From contig NZ_FNCV01000003.1 of assembly GCF_900100455.1 (NCBI RefSeq), forward strand, positions 1-64,000: a stretch of 64,000 bases of DNA, read 5' to 3'. The position numbers and the translations under genes were made by a program. Shown here piece after piece: positions 36,011-46,791 of the stretch (position 1 is its first letter; each line of letters starts with the position of its first letter). Source of the stretch: Roseospirillum parvum. GTDB lineage: Bacteria; Pseudomonadota; Alphaproteobacteria; Rhodospirillales; Rhodospirillaceae. The notes under the pieces are model-generated. The model saw nothing but the letters and a program-made list of their open reading frames with translations. It had not been told where the DNA came from and made no database searches.

Positions 36011-38149
36011 TCAGCCGCCGCGGATCTGGGCCAGGAAGGCATCCATCCGCGCCTTCAGGGTGGTCGCGTTCTGCGACAGTTCCTTGGCCGCCGAAAGCAC
36101 CTGGGTGGCGGCGGTGCCGGCCTCGCCGGCGGCCTGGGTGACCCCGTGGATGTTGCCGGTCACCTCGCCGGTACCGGCCGAGGCCTGCTCCACGTTGCGG
36201 GCGATTTCCCCGGTGGCGGCGTTCTGCTCCTCGACCGCGCTGGCGATGGACTGGCTGATCTCGCTGACCTGCCGGACCACCTCGCCGATCGACTTGATGG
36301 CGGCCACCGCCTCCCGGGTCTGGCCCTGCACGGTGCTGATCTGCTGGCCGATCTCCTCGGTCGCCTTGGCGGTCTGGGTGGCCAGGGTCTTGACCTCGCT
36401 GGCGACCACCGCGAAGCCCTTGCCGGCCTCGCCGGCGCGCGCCGCCTCGATCGTGGCGTTGAGGGCCAGAAGGTTGGTCTGGTTGGCGATGTCGGTGATC
36501 AGGTCGACCACCTCGCCGATGCGGTTGGCGGACTCGGCCAGCCCGGCCACCTGACGGTCGGTTTCGTGGACCCGCTCCAGGGCGGTGTTTGCCACCTGGC
36601 TGGCCTGTGAGACCTGGCGGCTGATCTCGCCGATGGAGGAGGAGAGTTCCTCGGCCGCCGAGGCCACGGTCTGCACGTTGGCCGAGGCTTCCTCGGCGGC
36701 GGCGGCGACGGTGGTTGCCTGATGGCTGGTCTGGTCGGCGATGGCGGTCATCGACTGGGCGGTGGCCTCCATCTCGTTGGCGGCCGAGGAGACGGCGCCG
36801 ACCACGCCCCCCACGTCGCGCTCGAAGTCATCGGCCATTTTCAGCATCAACCGCTTGCGGTCGGCTTCGGCCTTGGTCTTTTCAGCCTCCTGCTGCTGTT
36901 TCAGCTCTTCCATCTGCGCGAAGTTGTCGCGGAAGACGAGCATGGCGGCGGCCATGTCGCCGATCTCGTCGCCGCGGTTCTGGGCCGGGATTTCCGTGTT
37001 GAGGTCGCCGCCGGCCAGCTTGTGCATGGCCCCGGTCATGCGGGCCAGGGGGCGGGTCAGGCCGCGGGCGAAAATCCAGCCGAGCAGGCCGAGTACCGCC
37101 AGCACGGCGCTGGCGGCAAGGATCAGGTAGGTGCGCATGGCGACCACCGGCTCGAGCACCTCGGCCACGTCCACCTCGCCGATGACCGCCCAGGTGACCC
37201 CCTGGAACTCCACCGTGCCGAACGCCGAAACCACCTCGACCCCCCGGTAGTCGCGCACCTCGCGCACCCCATTCTCCCCCTTGAGGGCGGCGCGGACGCT
37301 CTCGGTGTCCACCTCGCGCTGCAGGATGGTGGTCTCGCCCTGCTTGGCGAAGCGGGAGTCGCTGCGCATCAGTTTGTCCGGGCCGACCAGATACATCTCG
37401 CCGCTGTCGCCCAGGCCGGCGGTGATCTGCATGGTGCGGTTGATCTCGCCGATGGGCATCTGGAAGACCAGCGCGCCCTGGGTGCTTCCGTCGGGGCCTT
37501 TCAGCGGGGCGGCGATGAAGCTGGCCGGCGCGCCGTTGCTGGGCGCGTAAGGAGAGAAATCGGTGAAGGCGGTGGGCTGGCCATCCTCGACCACGCGGCG
37601 CCAGACCCGGGCCAGATCCGTGTCCTGCCATTCCCCTTCGGCCAGGTTGGTGGCGTAGTCCAGCTCCTTGAAGACGCTGTAGACCACGTCGCCGGCGGCA
37701 TTGATGAGGAACACGTCGTAATAGCCCCGGGCCTGCTGAAGCCTGCGGAACCACGGGTGGAGGCGCCCGTGGAGGCGATCATAGGCCGAGCCGGTGTCGG
37801 CCGCGTCGAGCTTGTCCTTCTCCCCGGTCGGGTGGGGATTGTTGCTGATGTAGGCGGCCTGAAGGGCGACCTGGGGATTTTCCAGTTGCTGAAAGGCGGC
37901 GTTGAACGAGATCAGGCTGCTGCCCACCTGCGGGCTGGCGGCGATGACCTCCAGATCCTGGACGATGCTGTCCAGATAGGTGTCGATGGCGGCGGTGCGC
38001 CCTTCCTTGAGGGCCAGCAGCTTCTGCTCGGCGCTGGCCAGCAACTCGTTGGCGCTTCTCACGTAGGCCAGAGCGCCGGTGATCAGGACGGCGGCCAGGA
38101 CGGCCCCGACGATCACTGCTGGCAGTTTGACCGATATGCGCAGGCGCAT
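36011..38149 (-). CDS. Methyl-accepting chemotaxis protein
   Basis: 712 residues. An N-terminal transmembrane helix (about 9-30) precedes a large periplasmic Cache-type sensor (to about 345, with [18 protein letters not shown]), a second helix, HAMP, and a cytoplasmic signalling domain. The hairpin tip reads [20 protein letters not shown] then [20 protein letters not shown]. Methylation helices flank it. No C-terminal CheR-binding pentapeptide is visible. The ligand is unknown. ATG at 38149 with GGGAGGGG upstream. A good sigma-70 promoter is 58 bases before it; no other chemotaxis gene is nearby. Confidence 0.9.
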   Translation of the reverse strand: MRLRISVKLPAVIVGAVLAAVLITGALAYVRSANELLASAEQKLLALKEGRTAAIDTYLDSIVQDLEVIAASPQVGSSLISFNAAFQQLENPQVALQAAYISNNPHPTGEKDKLDAADTGSAYDRLHGRLHPWFRRLQQARGYYDVFLINAAGDVVYSVFKELDYATNLAEGEWQDTDLARVWRRVVEDGQPTAFTDFSPYAPSNGAPASFIAAPLKGPDGSTQGALVFQMPIGEINRTMQITAGLGDSGEMYLVGPDKLMRSDSRFAKQGETTILQREVDTESVRAALKGENGVREVRDYRGVEVVSAFGTVEFQGVTWAVIGEVDVAEVLEPVVAMRTYLILAASAVLAVLGLLGWIFARGLTRPLARMTGAMHKLAGGDLNTEIPAQNRGDEIGDMAAAMLVFRDNFAQMEELKQQQEAEKTKAEADRKRLMLKMADDFERDVGGVVGAVSSAANEMEATAQSMTAIADQTSHQATTVAAAAEEASANVQTVASAAEELSSSIGEISRQVSQASQVANTALERVHETDRQVAGLAESANRIGEVVDLITDIANQTNLLALNATIEAARAGEAGKGFAVVASEVKTLATQTAKATEEIGQQISTVQGQTREAVAAIKSIGEVVRQVSEISQSIASAVEEQNAATGEIARNVEQASAGTGEVTGNIHGVTQAAGEAGTAATQVLSAAKELSQNATTLKARMDAFLAQIRGG

Positions 38150-38206
38150 GATCCCCTCCCTTGGCCTTCTCTCGGATGCGAGGCTCCAACAAAAATGCGT
38201 CCCTGA

Positions 38207-38235
38207 ATAATAGTCAATCTCCATCCCTATCTCAA
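38207..38235 (-). promoter_or_regulatory. Sigma-70-like promoter for the chemoreceptor
   Basis: On the minus strand TTGAGA (38230-38235), 17-bp spacer, TATTAT (38207-38212), ending 58 bases ahead of the start codon in an unusually AT-rich stretch. It does not look like a sigma-28 site. Confidence 0.55.
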
Positions 38236-38503
38236 GTTTAAGGCGATGGAGGCGATGGGATGTCTTTAAAATACTGATGTTTGTCGAGGTGTGGCAGTAG
38301 TAAGGGCAAAAAAGGAGCAATTGATAGGTGTGGTGATTATTTGGGCAGGGTGGCGCCGCCCGAGGCGCCAAACACCCCCTGGAGGGTAGGCCGCAAAGCT
38401 GCCATATTGCCGCCCTACCGTGACGGCCATCGGCGCCTTCGAAGGCCAGCCGGCCGCCGGAACGGGATCTCTCGTCACTCAACGGAGCACTGCGAAAAGG
38501 GCC
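38236..38503. other. AT-richer divergent intergenic region
   Basis: Between the chemoreceptor (-) and yebC (+). Its AT content is clearly higher than the surroundings, notably 38250-38345, which often marks regulatory DNA in GC-rich genomes. A small GC hairpin (GGCGCC..GGCGCC, about 38353-38372) is present. No confident promoter for yebC was found. Confidence 0.4.
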
Positions 38504-39241
38504 ATGGCCGGTCATTCAAAATTCAAGAACATCATGTATCGCAAGGGCGCCCAGGATGCCCGTCGGGCCAAGCTGTTCACCAAGCTGGCCAAGGAAATCC
38601 AGGTGTCGGCCAAGGAGGGGGGCGACGATCCCTCGTCCAACCCGCGCCTGCGTGCCGCGCTCGCCGAGGCGCGCAAGAACTCCATGCCCAAGGACAACAT
38701 CGAGCGCGCCCTGAAGCGGGCCACCGGCGGCGACGCCACCGAGTACGAGGCGGTGCGCTACGAGGGCATGGGCCCGGGCAACGTGGCGGTGATCGTCGAG
38801 GCGCTGACCGACAACCGCAACCGCACGGCGGCCGAGGTGCGCTCGACCTTCACCAAGTTCGGCGGCGCCCTGAGCACGGTGGCCTTCAACTTCGAGCGGG
38901 TCGGCTACATCCATTACCCGGCCGAGGCGGGCGACGCCGAGGCGGTGCTGGAGGCGGCCATCCTGGCCGGGGCCAGCGACGTGGAATCGGGCGACGAGGG
39001 GCACGACGTCTATACCGAGCCGGACGACTTCTCGGCCGTGCGCGCCGCCCTGGAGGAAAGCCTGGGCGAGCCCGACACGGCGCGCCTTGACTGGCGCGCC
39101 CTGAACACCATCGAGGTGGGCGAGGAGCAGGCGCCGAGCCTGCTGAAGTTCATCGACCTGCTGGAAGACAGCGACGACGTGCAGCGGGTGTGCGCCAACT
39201 ACGACATTGCCGACGACGTCCTGGAACGCCTTCAGGACTGA
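38504..39241 (+). CDS. yebC: YebC/PmpR-family transcriptional or translational regulator
   Basis: 245 residues. [19 protein letters not shown] and [19 protein letters not shown] are the family signature, with [10 protein letters not shown]-type [17 protein letters not shown] following. Classically called a DNA-binding regulator; recent work on the family links it to translation of proline-rich stretches. Starts the recombination/Tol block, 36 bp before ruvC, an order usual in Proteobacteria. ATG at 38504. Confidence 0.92.
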   Translation: MAGHSKFKNIMYRKGAQDARRAKLFTKLAKEIQVSAKEGGDDPSSNPRLRAALAEARKNSMPKDNIERALKRATGGDATEYEAVRYEGMGPGNVAVIVEALTDNRNRTAAEVRSTFTKFGGALSTVAFNFERVGYIHYPAEAGDAEAVLEAAILAGASDVESGDEGHDVYTEPDDFSAVRAALEESLGEPDTARLDWRALNTIEVGEEQAPSLLKFIDLLEDSDDVQRVCANYDIADDVLERLQD

Positions 39242-39277
39242 TCGCCGGGCGACGCCCAACGAAGGGAGACAGCGATC

Positions 39278-39787
39278 TTGGCGGTGCGCATCCTGGGCCT
39301 GGACCCGGGGCTTCGGGTTACCGGCTGGGGCCTGATCGAGGCCGAGGGCAACCGTCTGGCGCATCGCGGCGCCGGGGTGCTGCGCATTGCCGAGGCCGCA
39401 CCCATGGCGGCCCGGCTGGCCGACCTGTTCGAACAGGTGAGCGACCTGATCGACGGTCAGGCGCCGCACGAGGTGGCCATCGAGGAAGTGTTCGTCAATC
39501 GTAACCCCACCTCGACCCTGAAGCTGGGCCAGGCCCGTGGCGTGGTGCTGCTGGCCCCGGCGCGGGCCGGGCTGCCGGTGTTCGAGTACGCCCCCAACCT
39601 GATCAAGAAGTCGGTGGTCGGCACCGGCCACGCGGCCAAGGAGCAGGTGGCGATGATGGTCTCGACCCTGCTGCCCGAGGCGCGGCGCGACGTGCCGGCG
39701 GATGCCACCGATGCCCTGGCGGTGGCCATCTGCCACGCCCACCATCGCGGCGCCGCCGGGCGCGCGGCGGCGGGAGGCGGCCGATGA
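39278..39787 (+). CDS. ruvC: Holliday junction endonuclease RuvC
   Basis: 169 residues. Catalytic acids are visible in LGLDPGLRVTGWG (first Asp), VAIEEVFVNRNP (Glu) and ADATDALAVAICHAH (last two Asp). Resolves Holliday junctions moved by RuvAB. Probable TTG start at 39278 (GGGAG ten bases before); a GTG two codons later is the alternative. Overlaps ruvA by four bases. Confidence 0.93.
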   Translation: MAVRILGLDPGLRVTGWGLIEAEGNRLAHRGAGVLRIAEAAPMAARLADLFEQVSDLIDGQAPHEVAIEEVFVNRNPTSTLKLGQARGVVLLAPARAGLPVFEYAPNLIKKSVVGTGHAAKEQVAMMVSTLLPEARRDVPADATDALAVAICHAHHRGAAGRAAAGGGR

Positions 39788-40413
39788 TCGCCCGTCTGGC
39801 CGGCCGGCTGTTCGCCGTCGAGAGCGACGGCGCGGTGATCGACGTCGGCGGCGTCGGCTACCGGGTGTTCGCCTCCGGCCGCACCCTGGCCCGGCTGCCC
39901 GACCCGGGCGGCGCCGTCGCCCTGATGACCGAACTGGACGTGGGGCAGGACCATTTGCGCCTCTATGGCTTTGCCGATGCCGCCGAGCGCGACTGGTTCC
40001 ACCGCCTGACCACCGTGCAGGGGGTGGGCAGCCGGGTGGCGCTGGCCATCCTCTCGGTGCTCGAGCCCGATGCCCTGGCCCAGGCCCTGGCCGCCGGCGA
40101 CAAGGCGCCGCTGACCCGGGCCAGCGGGGTCGGCCCCAAGCTGGCCGGGCGCATCGTCGCCGAGTTGAAGGACACCGCCGCCGGGTTGCTGGCCGGGCTG
40201 GCCGGCGCCGCGCCGGGGGCGGTCGCGCCGCCGGTTGGAGGGGCCGCCGAAAGCGGGGTGGAAGGCGCCATCTCGGCGCTGGCCAACCTGGGCTATGGTC
40301 GGGCCGAGGCGGCCGGCGCCGTCGCCCGGGCGGCGGCCGAGCTGGGTGAGCGGGCCGAGGAAGGCCTGCTCATCGCCCGCGCCCTGAAGACCCTGGGCAA
40401 GGGGCGCGCCTGA
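39784..40413 (+). CDS. ruvA: Holliday junction branch-migration protein RuvA
   Basis: 209 residues. OB-fold start [20 protein letters not shown], two helix-hairpin-helix elements ([20 protein letters not shown] and [18 protein letters not shown]) and a C-terminal domain III after an Ala/Pro linker. Binds four-way junctions and loads RuvB. Stop and ruvB start overlap (TGATG). Confidence 0.95.
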   Translation: MIARLAGRLFAVESDGAVIDVGGVGYRVFASGRTLARLPDPGGAVALMTELDVGQDHLRLYGFADAAERDWFHRLTTVQGVGSRVALAILSVLEPDALAQALAAGDKAPLTRASGVGPKLAGRIVAELKDTAAGLLAGLAGAAPGAVAPPVGGAAESGVEGAISALANLGYGRAEAAGAVARAAAELGERAEEGLLIARALKTLGKGRA

Positions 40414-41480
40414 TGTCCCGTCCCGTCGCCCCGCCCGACAGTGAACCCCGGCTGGTCGCCCCGGCGCCGCAAACCGGCGACGCCGATGCGGCGCTGAGGC
40501 CGCAGACCCTGGCCGAGTTCATCGGCCAGCCGGCGGTGTGCACCAACCTGGAGGTTTTCGTCGGCGCCGCCCGGGGCCGTGGCGAGGCGCTCGACCATGT
40601 GCTGCTGCACGGGCCCCCGGGCCTGGGCAAGACGACGCTGGCCCAGATCGTCGCCCGCGAGCTGGGGGTGGGCTTTCGCGCCACCTCCGGGCCGATGATC
40701 GCGCGGGCCGGCGATCTGGCCGCCATCCTGACCAACCTGGAGCCGCGCGACGTCCTCTTCATCGACGAGATCCACCGCCTCGCCGCCCCGGTCGAAGAGG
40801 TCCTCTACCCGGCCATGGAGGACTTCCAGCTCGACCTGATCATCGGCCAGGGGCCGGCGGCGCGCAGCGTGCGGATCGACCTTGCGCCCTTCACCCTGGT
40901 CGGCGCGACCACCCGTTCGGGCCTGCTCACCCGCCCCTTGCGGGACCGCTTCGGCATTCCGCTGCGGCTTGACTTCTATGCTCCGGAAGACCTGGTGACC
41001 ATCGTCCGCCGGGGGGCCCGGCTGCTCGACCTGGAGCTGACCGAGGACGGCGCAATGGAAATTGCCCGCCGCTCGCGCGGCACCCCCCGGGTGGCCGGCC
41101 GGCTGTTGCGCCGGGTGCGCGACTTCGCCACCGTGGCCAAGCGCAGCCCGGTCGACAAGCTGGTCGCCGACGCCGCCCTGGCCCGCCTCGACGTGGACGC
41201 CCGGGGGCTCGATGCCATGGACCGGCGCTATCTCGGCTGTCTGGCCGCCAGCTACGCCGGCGGTCCGGCCGGGGTGGAGACCCTGGCCGCCGCCCTGTCG
41301 GAAGAACGCGACACCCTGGAGGAAGTCATCGAACCGTTTCTCATCCAACAGGGGTTGCTCCAGCGCACCCCGCGCGGCCGCGTGCTGACCGCGCCCGGCT
41401 GGCGCCACCTGGGCCTCGCCCCGCCGGCCGGGGCGCAACCCGAGCTGCCCGGCACGGCGCCGCAAGGGGAGGGGGCATGA
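40413..41480 (+). CDS. ruvB: Holliday junction branch-migration ATPase RuvB
   Basis: 355 residues. AAA+ motor with Walker [17 protein letters not shown], Walker [11 protein letters not shown], sensor [18 protein letters not shown] and the C-terminal winged helix ([14 protein letters not shown]). Starts with [20 protein letters not shown] instead of the more usual shorter lead. ATGA overlap with ybgC couples the recombination and Tol blocks. Confidence 0.96.
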   Translation: MSRPVAPPDSEPRLVAPAPQTGDADAALRPQTLAEFIGQPAVCTNLEVFVGAARGRGEALDHVLLHGPPGLGKTTLAQIVARELGVGFRATSGPMIARAGDLAAILTNLEPRDVLFIDEIHRLAAPVEEVLYPAMEDFQLDLIIGQGPAARSVRIDLAPFTLVGATTRSGLLTRPLRDRFGIPLRLDFYAPEDLVTIVRRGARLLDLELTEDGAMEIARRSRGTPRVAGRLLRRVRDFATVAKRSPVDKLVADAALARLDVDARGLDAMDRRYLGCLAASYAGGPAGVETLAAALSEERDTLEEVIEPFLIQQGLLQRTPRGRVLTAPGWRHLGLAPPAGAQPELPGTAPQGEGA

Positions 41481-41959
41481 GCGCCATGACACCCCCCTCC
41501 GGCCGCTTCGAGGGCCCCTTGCATGTGCTGCCGGTGCGTGTCTATTACGAGGACACCGACGCCGCCGGCATCGTCTACTACGCCAACTACCTGCGCTTCA
41601 TCGAGCGGGCGCGGACCGAGATGATGCGCCGTTTCGGCCTGGACCACACCGCCATGGCCGGCCAGGATGGCATCGCCTTCGCGGTGCGCCGGATCGAGGG
41701 CGACTACCTCAGCCCGGCGCGGCTCGACGACGCCCTGGACATCCACTCCGAGGTGCGGGCCATCAAGGGGGCCAGCCTGATCATGGCCCAGGCGGTGGTC
41801 CGCCCGGGGCCGGACGGGCCGGCCACCCTGGCCCGCTTTTCGCTGACCCTGGCCTGCATGACCCTGGCCGACGGCCGCCCGGCCCGCCTGCCGGCGGACC
41901 TCAGGCGGCGACTGCGGGACTTCGCGGCCGCCGCGCCGCTCACCCAACCGAACACTTGA
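41477..41959 (+). CDS. ybgC: Tol-Pal-associated acyl-CoA thioesterase YbgC
   Basis: 160 residues, hotdog fold. The catalytic stretch is [20 protein letters not shown] (Asp in the family motif), followed by [15 protein letters not shown]. Hydrolyses acyl-CoA or acyl-ACP thioesters at the inner membrane; first gene of most tol operons. ATGA overlap with ruvB upstream, tolQ 25 bp downstream. Confidence 0.93.
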   Translation: MSAMTPPSGRFEGPLHVLPVRVYYEDTDAAGIVYYANYLRFIERARTEMMRRFGLDHTAMAGQDGIAFAVRRIEGDYLSPARLDDALDIHSEVRAIKGASLIMAQAVVRPGPDGPATLARFSLTLACMTLADGRPARLPADLRRRLRDFAAAAPLTQPNT

Positions 41960-41984
41960 AAGACAACGGGAAAGACGCACGACG

Positions 41985-42710
41985 ATGGAACAGGCAGCGG
42001 TGGAAACAATCGCCATGGGCGCCCAGAGCGCCACCGACCTGTCGATGTGGGCCCTGTTCCTGCAGGCCGACCTGGTGGTCAAGGCGGTGATGATCCTGCT
42101 CATCCTCGCCTCCTTCTGGAGCTGGGCGATCATTTTCGACAAGGTGCTGCGCATCAAGCGGCTGTTCCGGCGGGCCGAGCAGTTCGAGGAGAGCTTCTGG
42201 TCCGGCGGCTCGCTGGAGGACCTTTACGACCGCCTGAACGGCCGGCCGCTCGACCCGATGACCGCCATCTTCGCCGCCGCCATGCGCGAGTGGCGGCGCT
42301 CCTCCAGCCATGGCGGCGATGGCAAGGCGGTGCGGGCCGGGCTGGCGGCGCGTCTCGACCGGGTGATGACCATCACCCTGGGCCGCGAGATGGAAGCCCT
42401 GGAACGCTCCATGAGCTTCCTGGCCTCGACCGGCTCGGTGGCCCCCTTCGTTGGCCTGTTCGGCACGGTGTGGGGGATCATGAACAGCTTCCACGCCATT
42501 GGGATGTCGAAGGACACCAGCCTCGCCACCGTCGCCCCGGGCATCGCCGAGGCCCTCTTCGCCACCGCCCTGGGGCTGGTCGCCGCCATCCCGGCGGTGG
42601 TTGCCTACAACAAGATCAGCAACGATCTGGACCGCTACGCCAAGCGCCTGGAGGCCTTCGCCGGCGAGTTCGGGGCCATCCTGTCGCGCCAGTTGGAAGA
42701 GAGAGGCTAA
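41985..42710 (+). CDS. tolQ: Tol-Pal system proton channel subunit TolQ
   Basis: 241 residues, ExbB/MotA family with three transmembrane helices. The last two are in the conserved STGSVAPFVGLFGTVWGIMN and ATALGLVAAIPAVVAYN blocks. With TolR it uses the proton gradient to energise TolA during envelope constriction. Confidence 0.95.
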   Translation: MEQAAVETIAMGAQSATDLSMWALFLQADLVVKAVMILLILASFWSWAIIFDKVLRIKRLFRRAEQFEESFWSGGSLEDLYDRLNGRPLDPMTAIFAAAMREWRRSSSHGGDGKAVRAGLAARLDRVMTITLGREMEALERSMSFLASTGSVAPFVGLFGTVWGIMNSFHAIGMSKDTSLATVAPGIAEALFATALGLVAAIPAVVAYNKISNDLDRYAKRLEAFAGEFGAILSRQLEERG

Positions 42711-42714
42711 CGCC

Positions 42715-43161
42715 ATGGGTGGCTTCGTCACCAAGGGCCGGGTCGGGCACCGCCGGGCCTACCAGCCGATGGCCGAGATCAACGTCACGCCGATGGTCGA
42801 CGTGATGCTGGTCCTCTTGGTCATCTTCATGGTCACCGCGCCGCTGCTGACCACCGGGGTCGAGGTCAACCGTCCGCAGGCCAGGACCCCGGCCCTGGGC
42901 CACGACGACAAGGCGCTGACCGTGTCGATCCGCGCCGACGGCTCGATCTTCGTGCAGGAGCGCGCGGTCGAGCTGGAACAGGTGGGGCCGCTGCTCAACG
43001 CCATCCTTCAGGAAAACCCGGAGGCCCGGGTCTACGTCAGCGGCGATCAGGCCAACAGCTATGGTCGGGTGATGGCGGTGATGGGGGCGATCTATCAGGC
43101 CGGCATCGCTCAGGTGGCGTTGATCACCGATCCGCCCGGCTCGCGGCCGGAAGGCCAGTAG
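42715..43161 (+). CDS. tolR: Tol-Pal system protein TolR
   Basis: 148 residues. One transmembrane helix containing the proton-relay aspartate in INVTPMVDVMLVLLVIFMVT, then a periplasmic domain ending YQAGIAQVALITDP. ATG at 42715, four bases after the tolQ stop. Confidence 0.95.
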   Translation: MGGFVTKGRVGHRRAYQPMAEINVTPMVDVMLVLLVIFMVTAPLLTTGVEVNRPQARTPALGHDDKALTVSIRADGSIFVQERAVELEQVGPLLNAILQENPEARVYVSGDQANSYGRVMAVMGAIYQAGIAQVALITDPPGSRPEGQ

Positions 43162-43182
43162 GGCGGTCAGGGAGGACCATCG

Positions 43183-44100
43183 ATGACCCAGGGTGTGCTC
43201 CTGTCGGCGGCGCTCCACCTGTTGGTGGTGCTTTTCGCGCTGGTCGGGATGCCCCATTTCATCGACCCGCTGCCGCCGCGCGACCAGCCGATCGTGGTCG
43301 AGATGGTGGAGCTGGCCGAGATCACCCAGGCCCCGCCGCCGGCCCCCGAGCCCAAGCCCGAGGAAAAGCCCGAGCCGCCGGCCCCCGAGCCGCCGCAGCC
43401 CCAGCCCACGCCGCCCCCGGAACCCGCGCCCGAACCCGAGCCGGAACCGGTGCCCCCGGAGCCCGAACCCGAACCGGAGCCGCCGCCACCCGAGCCGGAA
43501 CCGGCGCCCCCGGAGCCGGAACCCGAGCCGCAGCCTGAACCGGAACCTGAGCCGGAGCCCGAACCGGCGCCGCCGCCGCGCCCCAAGAGCAAGCCCGCGC
43601 CGCCGCCCAAGCCGGAACCCGAGCCCAAGGCGGAGAAGAAGCCGGCGCCGCCGGAAGACCCGCTGGCCTCGCTGCTCGCCTCGGTGGAGGAACTGGAGGA
43701 CAAGGTGGAGCGCCGCGCCGACACCGCGCAGCCGCGCCAGCAGGGGGCTGCCGCGCCAAGCCTCAATCGCAGCCCGCTCGCCGCCGACAAGCCGACGATG
43801 AGCGAGATTGACGCCATCCGGGCCCACGTGCAGCGCCACTGGAACATCCCGGCCGGGGCGCGCGACGCCACCGAGATGAGCGTCGAGCTGGAGATCAAGG
43901 TGCTGCCCAATGGCGAGGTGCTCGATGTCACGGTGGTCGACCGGGCCCGCATGGCTGGCGATCCGTTCTTCCGCTCGGTCGCCGAAAGCGCCGTGCGCGC
44001 GGTGCGCCGGGCCAGCCCGCTGCCCATTCCGCGCGACCGCTACGAAAGCTTCCGCCGCGACTTCACCATGACCTTCTCGCCGCGCGACAGACTGCGTTGA
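43183..44100 (+). CDS. tolA: Tol-Pal system protein TolA
   Basis: 305 residues. One N-terminal transmembrane helix, then about 110 residues (46-155) dominated by Pro and Glu (repeated EPEPEP), a short Lys-rich stretch, and a TonB/TolA C-terminal domain ([34 protein letters not shown]). E. coli TolA uses an alanine-rich helix as spacer; here the spacer should be an extended polyproline-type rod, as in TonB. Reaches Pal/TolB across the periplasm. Confidence 0.9.
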   Translation: MTQGVLLSAALHLLVVLFALVGMPHFIDPLPPRDQPIVVEMVELAEITQAPPPAPEPKPEEKPEPPAPEPPQPQPTPPPEPAPEPEPEPVPPEPEPEPEPPPPEPEPAPPEPEPEPQPEPEPEPEPEPAPPPRPKSKPAPPPKPEPEPKAEKKPAPPEDPLASLLASVEELEDKVERRADTAQPRQQGAAAPSLNRSPLAADKPTMSEIDAIRAHVQRHWNIPAGARDATEMSVELEIKVLPNGEVLDVTVVDRARMAGDPFFRSVAESAVRAVRRASPLPIPRDRYESFRRDFTMTFSPRDRLR

Positions 44101-44235
44101 AAGGGGGGGGGCGCCTTGACAGCCCGCCCACCCCGGCCGACCTTGCCCCCGTGGCTCCTCTGAACAGGGGCCTGGCAGGCCGAAGCCAACCGATACCGGG
44201 AAGCACCAACCCAACCGCCAAGGAGTTTCGACTTC

Positions 44236-45606
44236 ATGCCACGCAAGCCGACCTCTCTCGTCGCCGCCGGGCGACGCCTTGCCCTGGTCGGGCTGGGGCT
44301 GCTCGTTGTCTCGGCCTTTGCCCTGCCGGTGGCCCCGGCCCGGGCCCAGGTGCACATCGACATCACCGCCGGCAAGGTGGAGCCGATGCCCATCGCCATC
44401 GTCGATTTCGCCGGCGACCCCGGCGGCGCGGGGGCCGACTCCCGGATCGCCCCGGTGGCTGACGTGGTGCGCGCCGACCTGGAACGGTCCGGCCTGTTCC
44501 AGGCCATCGACCCGGCGGCCTTCGTCCAGGACCTGCCCAGCCTCGACACCCCGCCGCGCTTCGCCGACTGGCGGGTGCTCAACGCCCAGGCCCTGGTCCA
44601 GGGCGCGGTGGAGCGCCAGCCGGATGGCCGGCTGCGCGTCGCCTTCCGGCTGTGGGACGTGTTCGGCGGCCAGCAGATGGTGGGCAAGGTCTACCTGACC
44701 CAGCCCGACAACTGGCGCCGCGTCGCCCACATCATCGCCGACGAGATCTATCAGCGGATCACCGGCGAGGACGGCTATTTCGACACCCGCATCGTCTATG
44801 TGGCGGAAAGCGGTCCGCTGACCGACCGCACCAAGCGCCTCGCCATCATGGACCAGGACGGGGCCAACCATAAGTTCCTGACCGACGGTCGGGCCATGGT
44901 GCTGACCCCGCGCTTCTCGCCCACCGCCCAGGAGATCACCTATCTGTCGTACAACGACGGGGTGCCCCGGGTGTATCTTCTGAACATCGACACCGGGCGG
45001 CGCGAGCTTTTGGGCGACTTTCCGGGCATGACCTTCGCCCCCCGGTTCTCGCCCGATGGCGACAAGGTGATCATGTCGATGGCCCGGGCCGGCAACTCCG
45101 AGATCTACGAGATGGACCTGAGGACCCGGCGCACGGTGCGCCTGACCGACCATCCGGCGATCGACACCTCGCCCTCCTATGCCCCGGACGGGCGGCGGGT
45201 GACCTTCAACTCCGACCGTTCCGGTGGCCAGCAGATCTATGTCATGAACGCCGATGGCTCGGACGTGCGGCGGATCAGCTTCGGCGACGGGCGCTACGCC
45301 ACCCCGGTGTGGTCGCCGCGCGGTGACCTGATCGCCTTCACCAAGATGCTGGGCGGCACCTTCTACATCGGCGTGATGCGCCCGGATGGCTCCGGCGAGC
45401 GCCTGCTCGCCTCGGGCTTCCTGGTCGAGGCGCCGACCTGGGCCCCCAACGGCCGGGTTTTGATGTACTTCGAGCAGACCCCCTCGCGCGGCAACAGCAA
45501 GGGTGCCTATTTGTTGCGTTCAGTCGATCTGACCGGCCACAACGACCGCGCCGTGTCCACCCCTCAGGAAGGGTCCGACCCGGCCTGGTCGCCGCTGCTG
45601 CCGTAG
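44236..45606 (+). CDS. tolB: Tol-Pal system beta-propeller protein TolB
   Basis: 456 residues. Signal peptide ending at APARAQ, an N-terminal alpha/beta domain ([20 protein letters not shown]) and a propeller with repeated PRFSP..GDKV and [20 protein letters not shown] blades. Periplasmic, binds Pal. ATG at 44236 follows AAGGAG. The TAG stop coincides with the first three bases of a TAGAGC-type element. Confidence 0.95.
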   Translation: MPRKPTSLVAAGRRLALVGLGLLVVSAFALPVAPARAQVHIDITAGKVEPMPIAIVDFAGDPGGAGADSRIAPVADVVRADLERSGLFQAIDPAAFVQDLPSLDTPPRFADWRVLNAQALVQGAVERQPDGRLRVAFRLWDVFGGQQMVGKVYLTQPDNWRRVAHIIADEIYQRITGEDGYFDTRIVYVAESGPLTDRTKRLAIMDQDGANHKFLTDGRAMVLTPRFSPTAQEITYLSYNDGVPRVYLLNIDTGRRELLGDFPGMTFAPRFSPDGDKVIMSMARAGNSEIYEMDLRTRRTVRLTDHPAIDTSPSYAPDGRRVTFNSDRSGGQQIYVMNADGSDVRRISFGDGRYATPVWSPRGDLIAFTKMLGGTFYIGVMRPDGSGERLLASGFLVEAPTWAPNGRVLMYFEQTPSRGNSKGAYLLRSVDLTGHNDRAVSTPQEGSDPAWSPLLP

Positions 45607-45707
45607 AGCAAATCCTTGCGTGATCTGGACCGGATCGCGGCGGCGGTTTTCTTCAATATCAGGACTTTAGGGCATGTTGCGTGAGTTGAGAATCACGCAA
45701 CATGCCC
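45604..45707. repeat. TAGAGC-type half element plus 15-bp hairpin
   Basis: Starts TAGAGCAAATCCTTGCGTGA at the tolB stop codon, but the expected inverse arm is missing (only a small GATCTGGACCGGATC symmetry follows). 60 bp on is a perfect 15-bp stem, GGGCATGTTGCGTGA (45670-45684) with TCACGCAACATGCCC (45693-45707). The pair arrangement resembles a/b and c/d; the first member looks truncated. Confidence 0.7.
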
Positions 45708-46072
45708 CCGCCGCCCGGTCCTGGCGCAGGGCTGACCGACCCGCCCCCGGGGTGTGCGGTCCGGCGTGACCGGGCCGCAACAGGGCAGGGGAAAGCCGCC
45801 CAAACCGTGACCTTCGGCACCAACAAGGACTGTACGCAAAGCCCCTTTTTCGCTAAGTACCTAAGGACCGGAGTCTGGCTCCCGGCTGGAGGACTGCCGA
45901 GGCGCGCCACTGGTGTTACCCAGTGCCGCCCTGGTGTTGTCCAAGTGCCGCCCCGGTTCCAACGCCGAGCGGCTCCAACGCCGAATGGCCAGTCCTGTTC
46001 TTCTGAACGTGTCGCCCGTGACCTGGGTTCGCCGTTGCCCCCAGGGGCCCGCCAACGCAAGGGAATGAAATT
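45708..46072. other. Intergenic region before pal
   Basis: 365 bp between the palindrome and pal. A rightward frame (45702-46076) spans it but has no start signal, family resemblance or normal composition, so it is not called. Short internal duplications occur near 45920-45990 (GTGCCGCC, CCAACGCCGA). Probably holds the pal promoter, which I could not define. Confidence 0.45.
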
Positions 46073-46591
46073 ATGAAACTGCGTTTCGTCAGCGTCGTTG
46101 CCGCCGCCACCCTGCTCGCCGCCTGCTCCACCGGGCCGGAAGAGGGCACCGAGACCACCACCGGCGGCACCCAGCAGCCGACCCAGACCCAGCAGACCAC
46201 CACCCAGCAGCCGGCCCAGCCGAGCGGCCCGGTGGCCGGTTCGGTCGAGGAGTTCGTGCAGCGGGTGGGCAGCACCGTCTACTTCGATCTCGACCAGTCG
46301 AGCCTGAAGCCCGATGGCATGGCTACCTTGCGCGCCCAGGCCGAGTGGCTGAAGCGCTATCCGGGCTTCACCATCCGCGTCGAAGGCAATTGCGACGAGC
46401 GCGGCACCCGCGAGTACAACCTGGCGCTCGGCGAGCGCCGCGCCAACTCGGCCCGCGAGTATCTGATCGCCCAGGGTGTCGATCCCAACCGCGTCGAGAC
46501 CGTCTCCTACGGCAAGGAGCGTCCGGTCTGCGTGGAAAGCACCGAATCGTGCTGGGCCCGCAATCGCAACGCCACCAGCGCCCTGCGCTGA
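46073..46591 (+). CDS. pal: Peptidoglycan-associated lipoprotein Pal
   Basis: 172 residues. Lipobox LLAAC (Cys19), a Thr/Gln-rich linker and an OmpA-like peptidoglycan-binding domain: YFDLDQSSLKPDGMATL, VEGNCDERGTREYNLALGER and RANSAREYLIAQGVDPNRV. The motif reads EGNCDERGT where most Pal proteins have EGH. Outer-membrane end of the Tol-Pal bridge. Confidence 0.95.
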   Translation: MKLRFVSVVAAATLLAACSTGPEEGTETTTGGTQQPTQTQQTTTQQPAQPSGPVAGSVEEFVQRVGSTVYFDLDQSSLKPDGMATLRAQAEWLKRYPGFTIRVEGNCDERGTREYNLALGERRANSAREYLIAQGVDPNRVETVSYGKERPVCVESTESCWARNRNATSALR

Positions 46592-46643
46592 GCCGGGGGA
46601 CGTTCCCCTGGCCGGGGAACGGACCAACCGGGAGCGGAACAAC

Positions 46644-46678
46644 CGGGGCGGCCGGCCAAGGTCGGCCGCCCCGATTTT
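46644..46678 (+). terminator. Rho-independent terminator after pal
   Basis: An 11-bp perfect stem CGGGGCGGCCG (46644-46654) and CGGCCGCCCCG (46663-46673) followed by ATTTT. It separates pal from cpoB, which may therefore rely partly on its own promoter or readthrough. Confidence 0.75.
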
Positions 46679-46791
46679 CATGAAAACGCCGCATTTGGCG
46701 TCCATTCTACCCGGCCGTCACCCTGCCGGGCGCGGTGAGCCCGGTGTGCGCCCCTGAACGGGGTGGCCAAACCGCGTTGGAGTGTCTTCTG

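Noticed and set aside
45702-46076. 124-codon frame between tolB and pal
   Set aside because: No family resemblance, low-complexity proline-rich start inside a hairpin, and it would end at the pal start codon; treated as untranslated.
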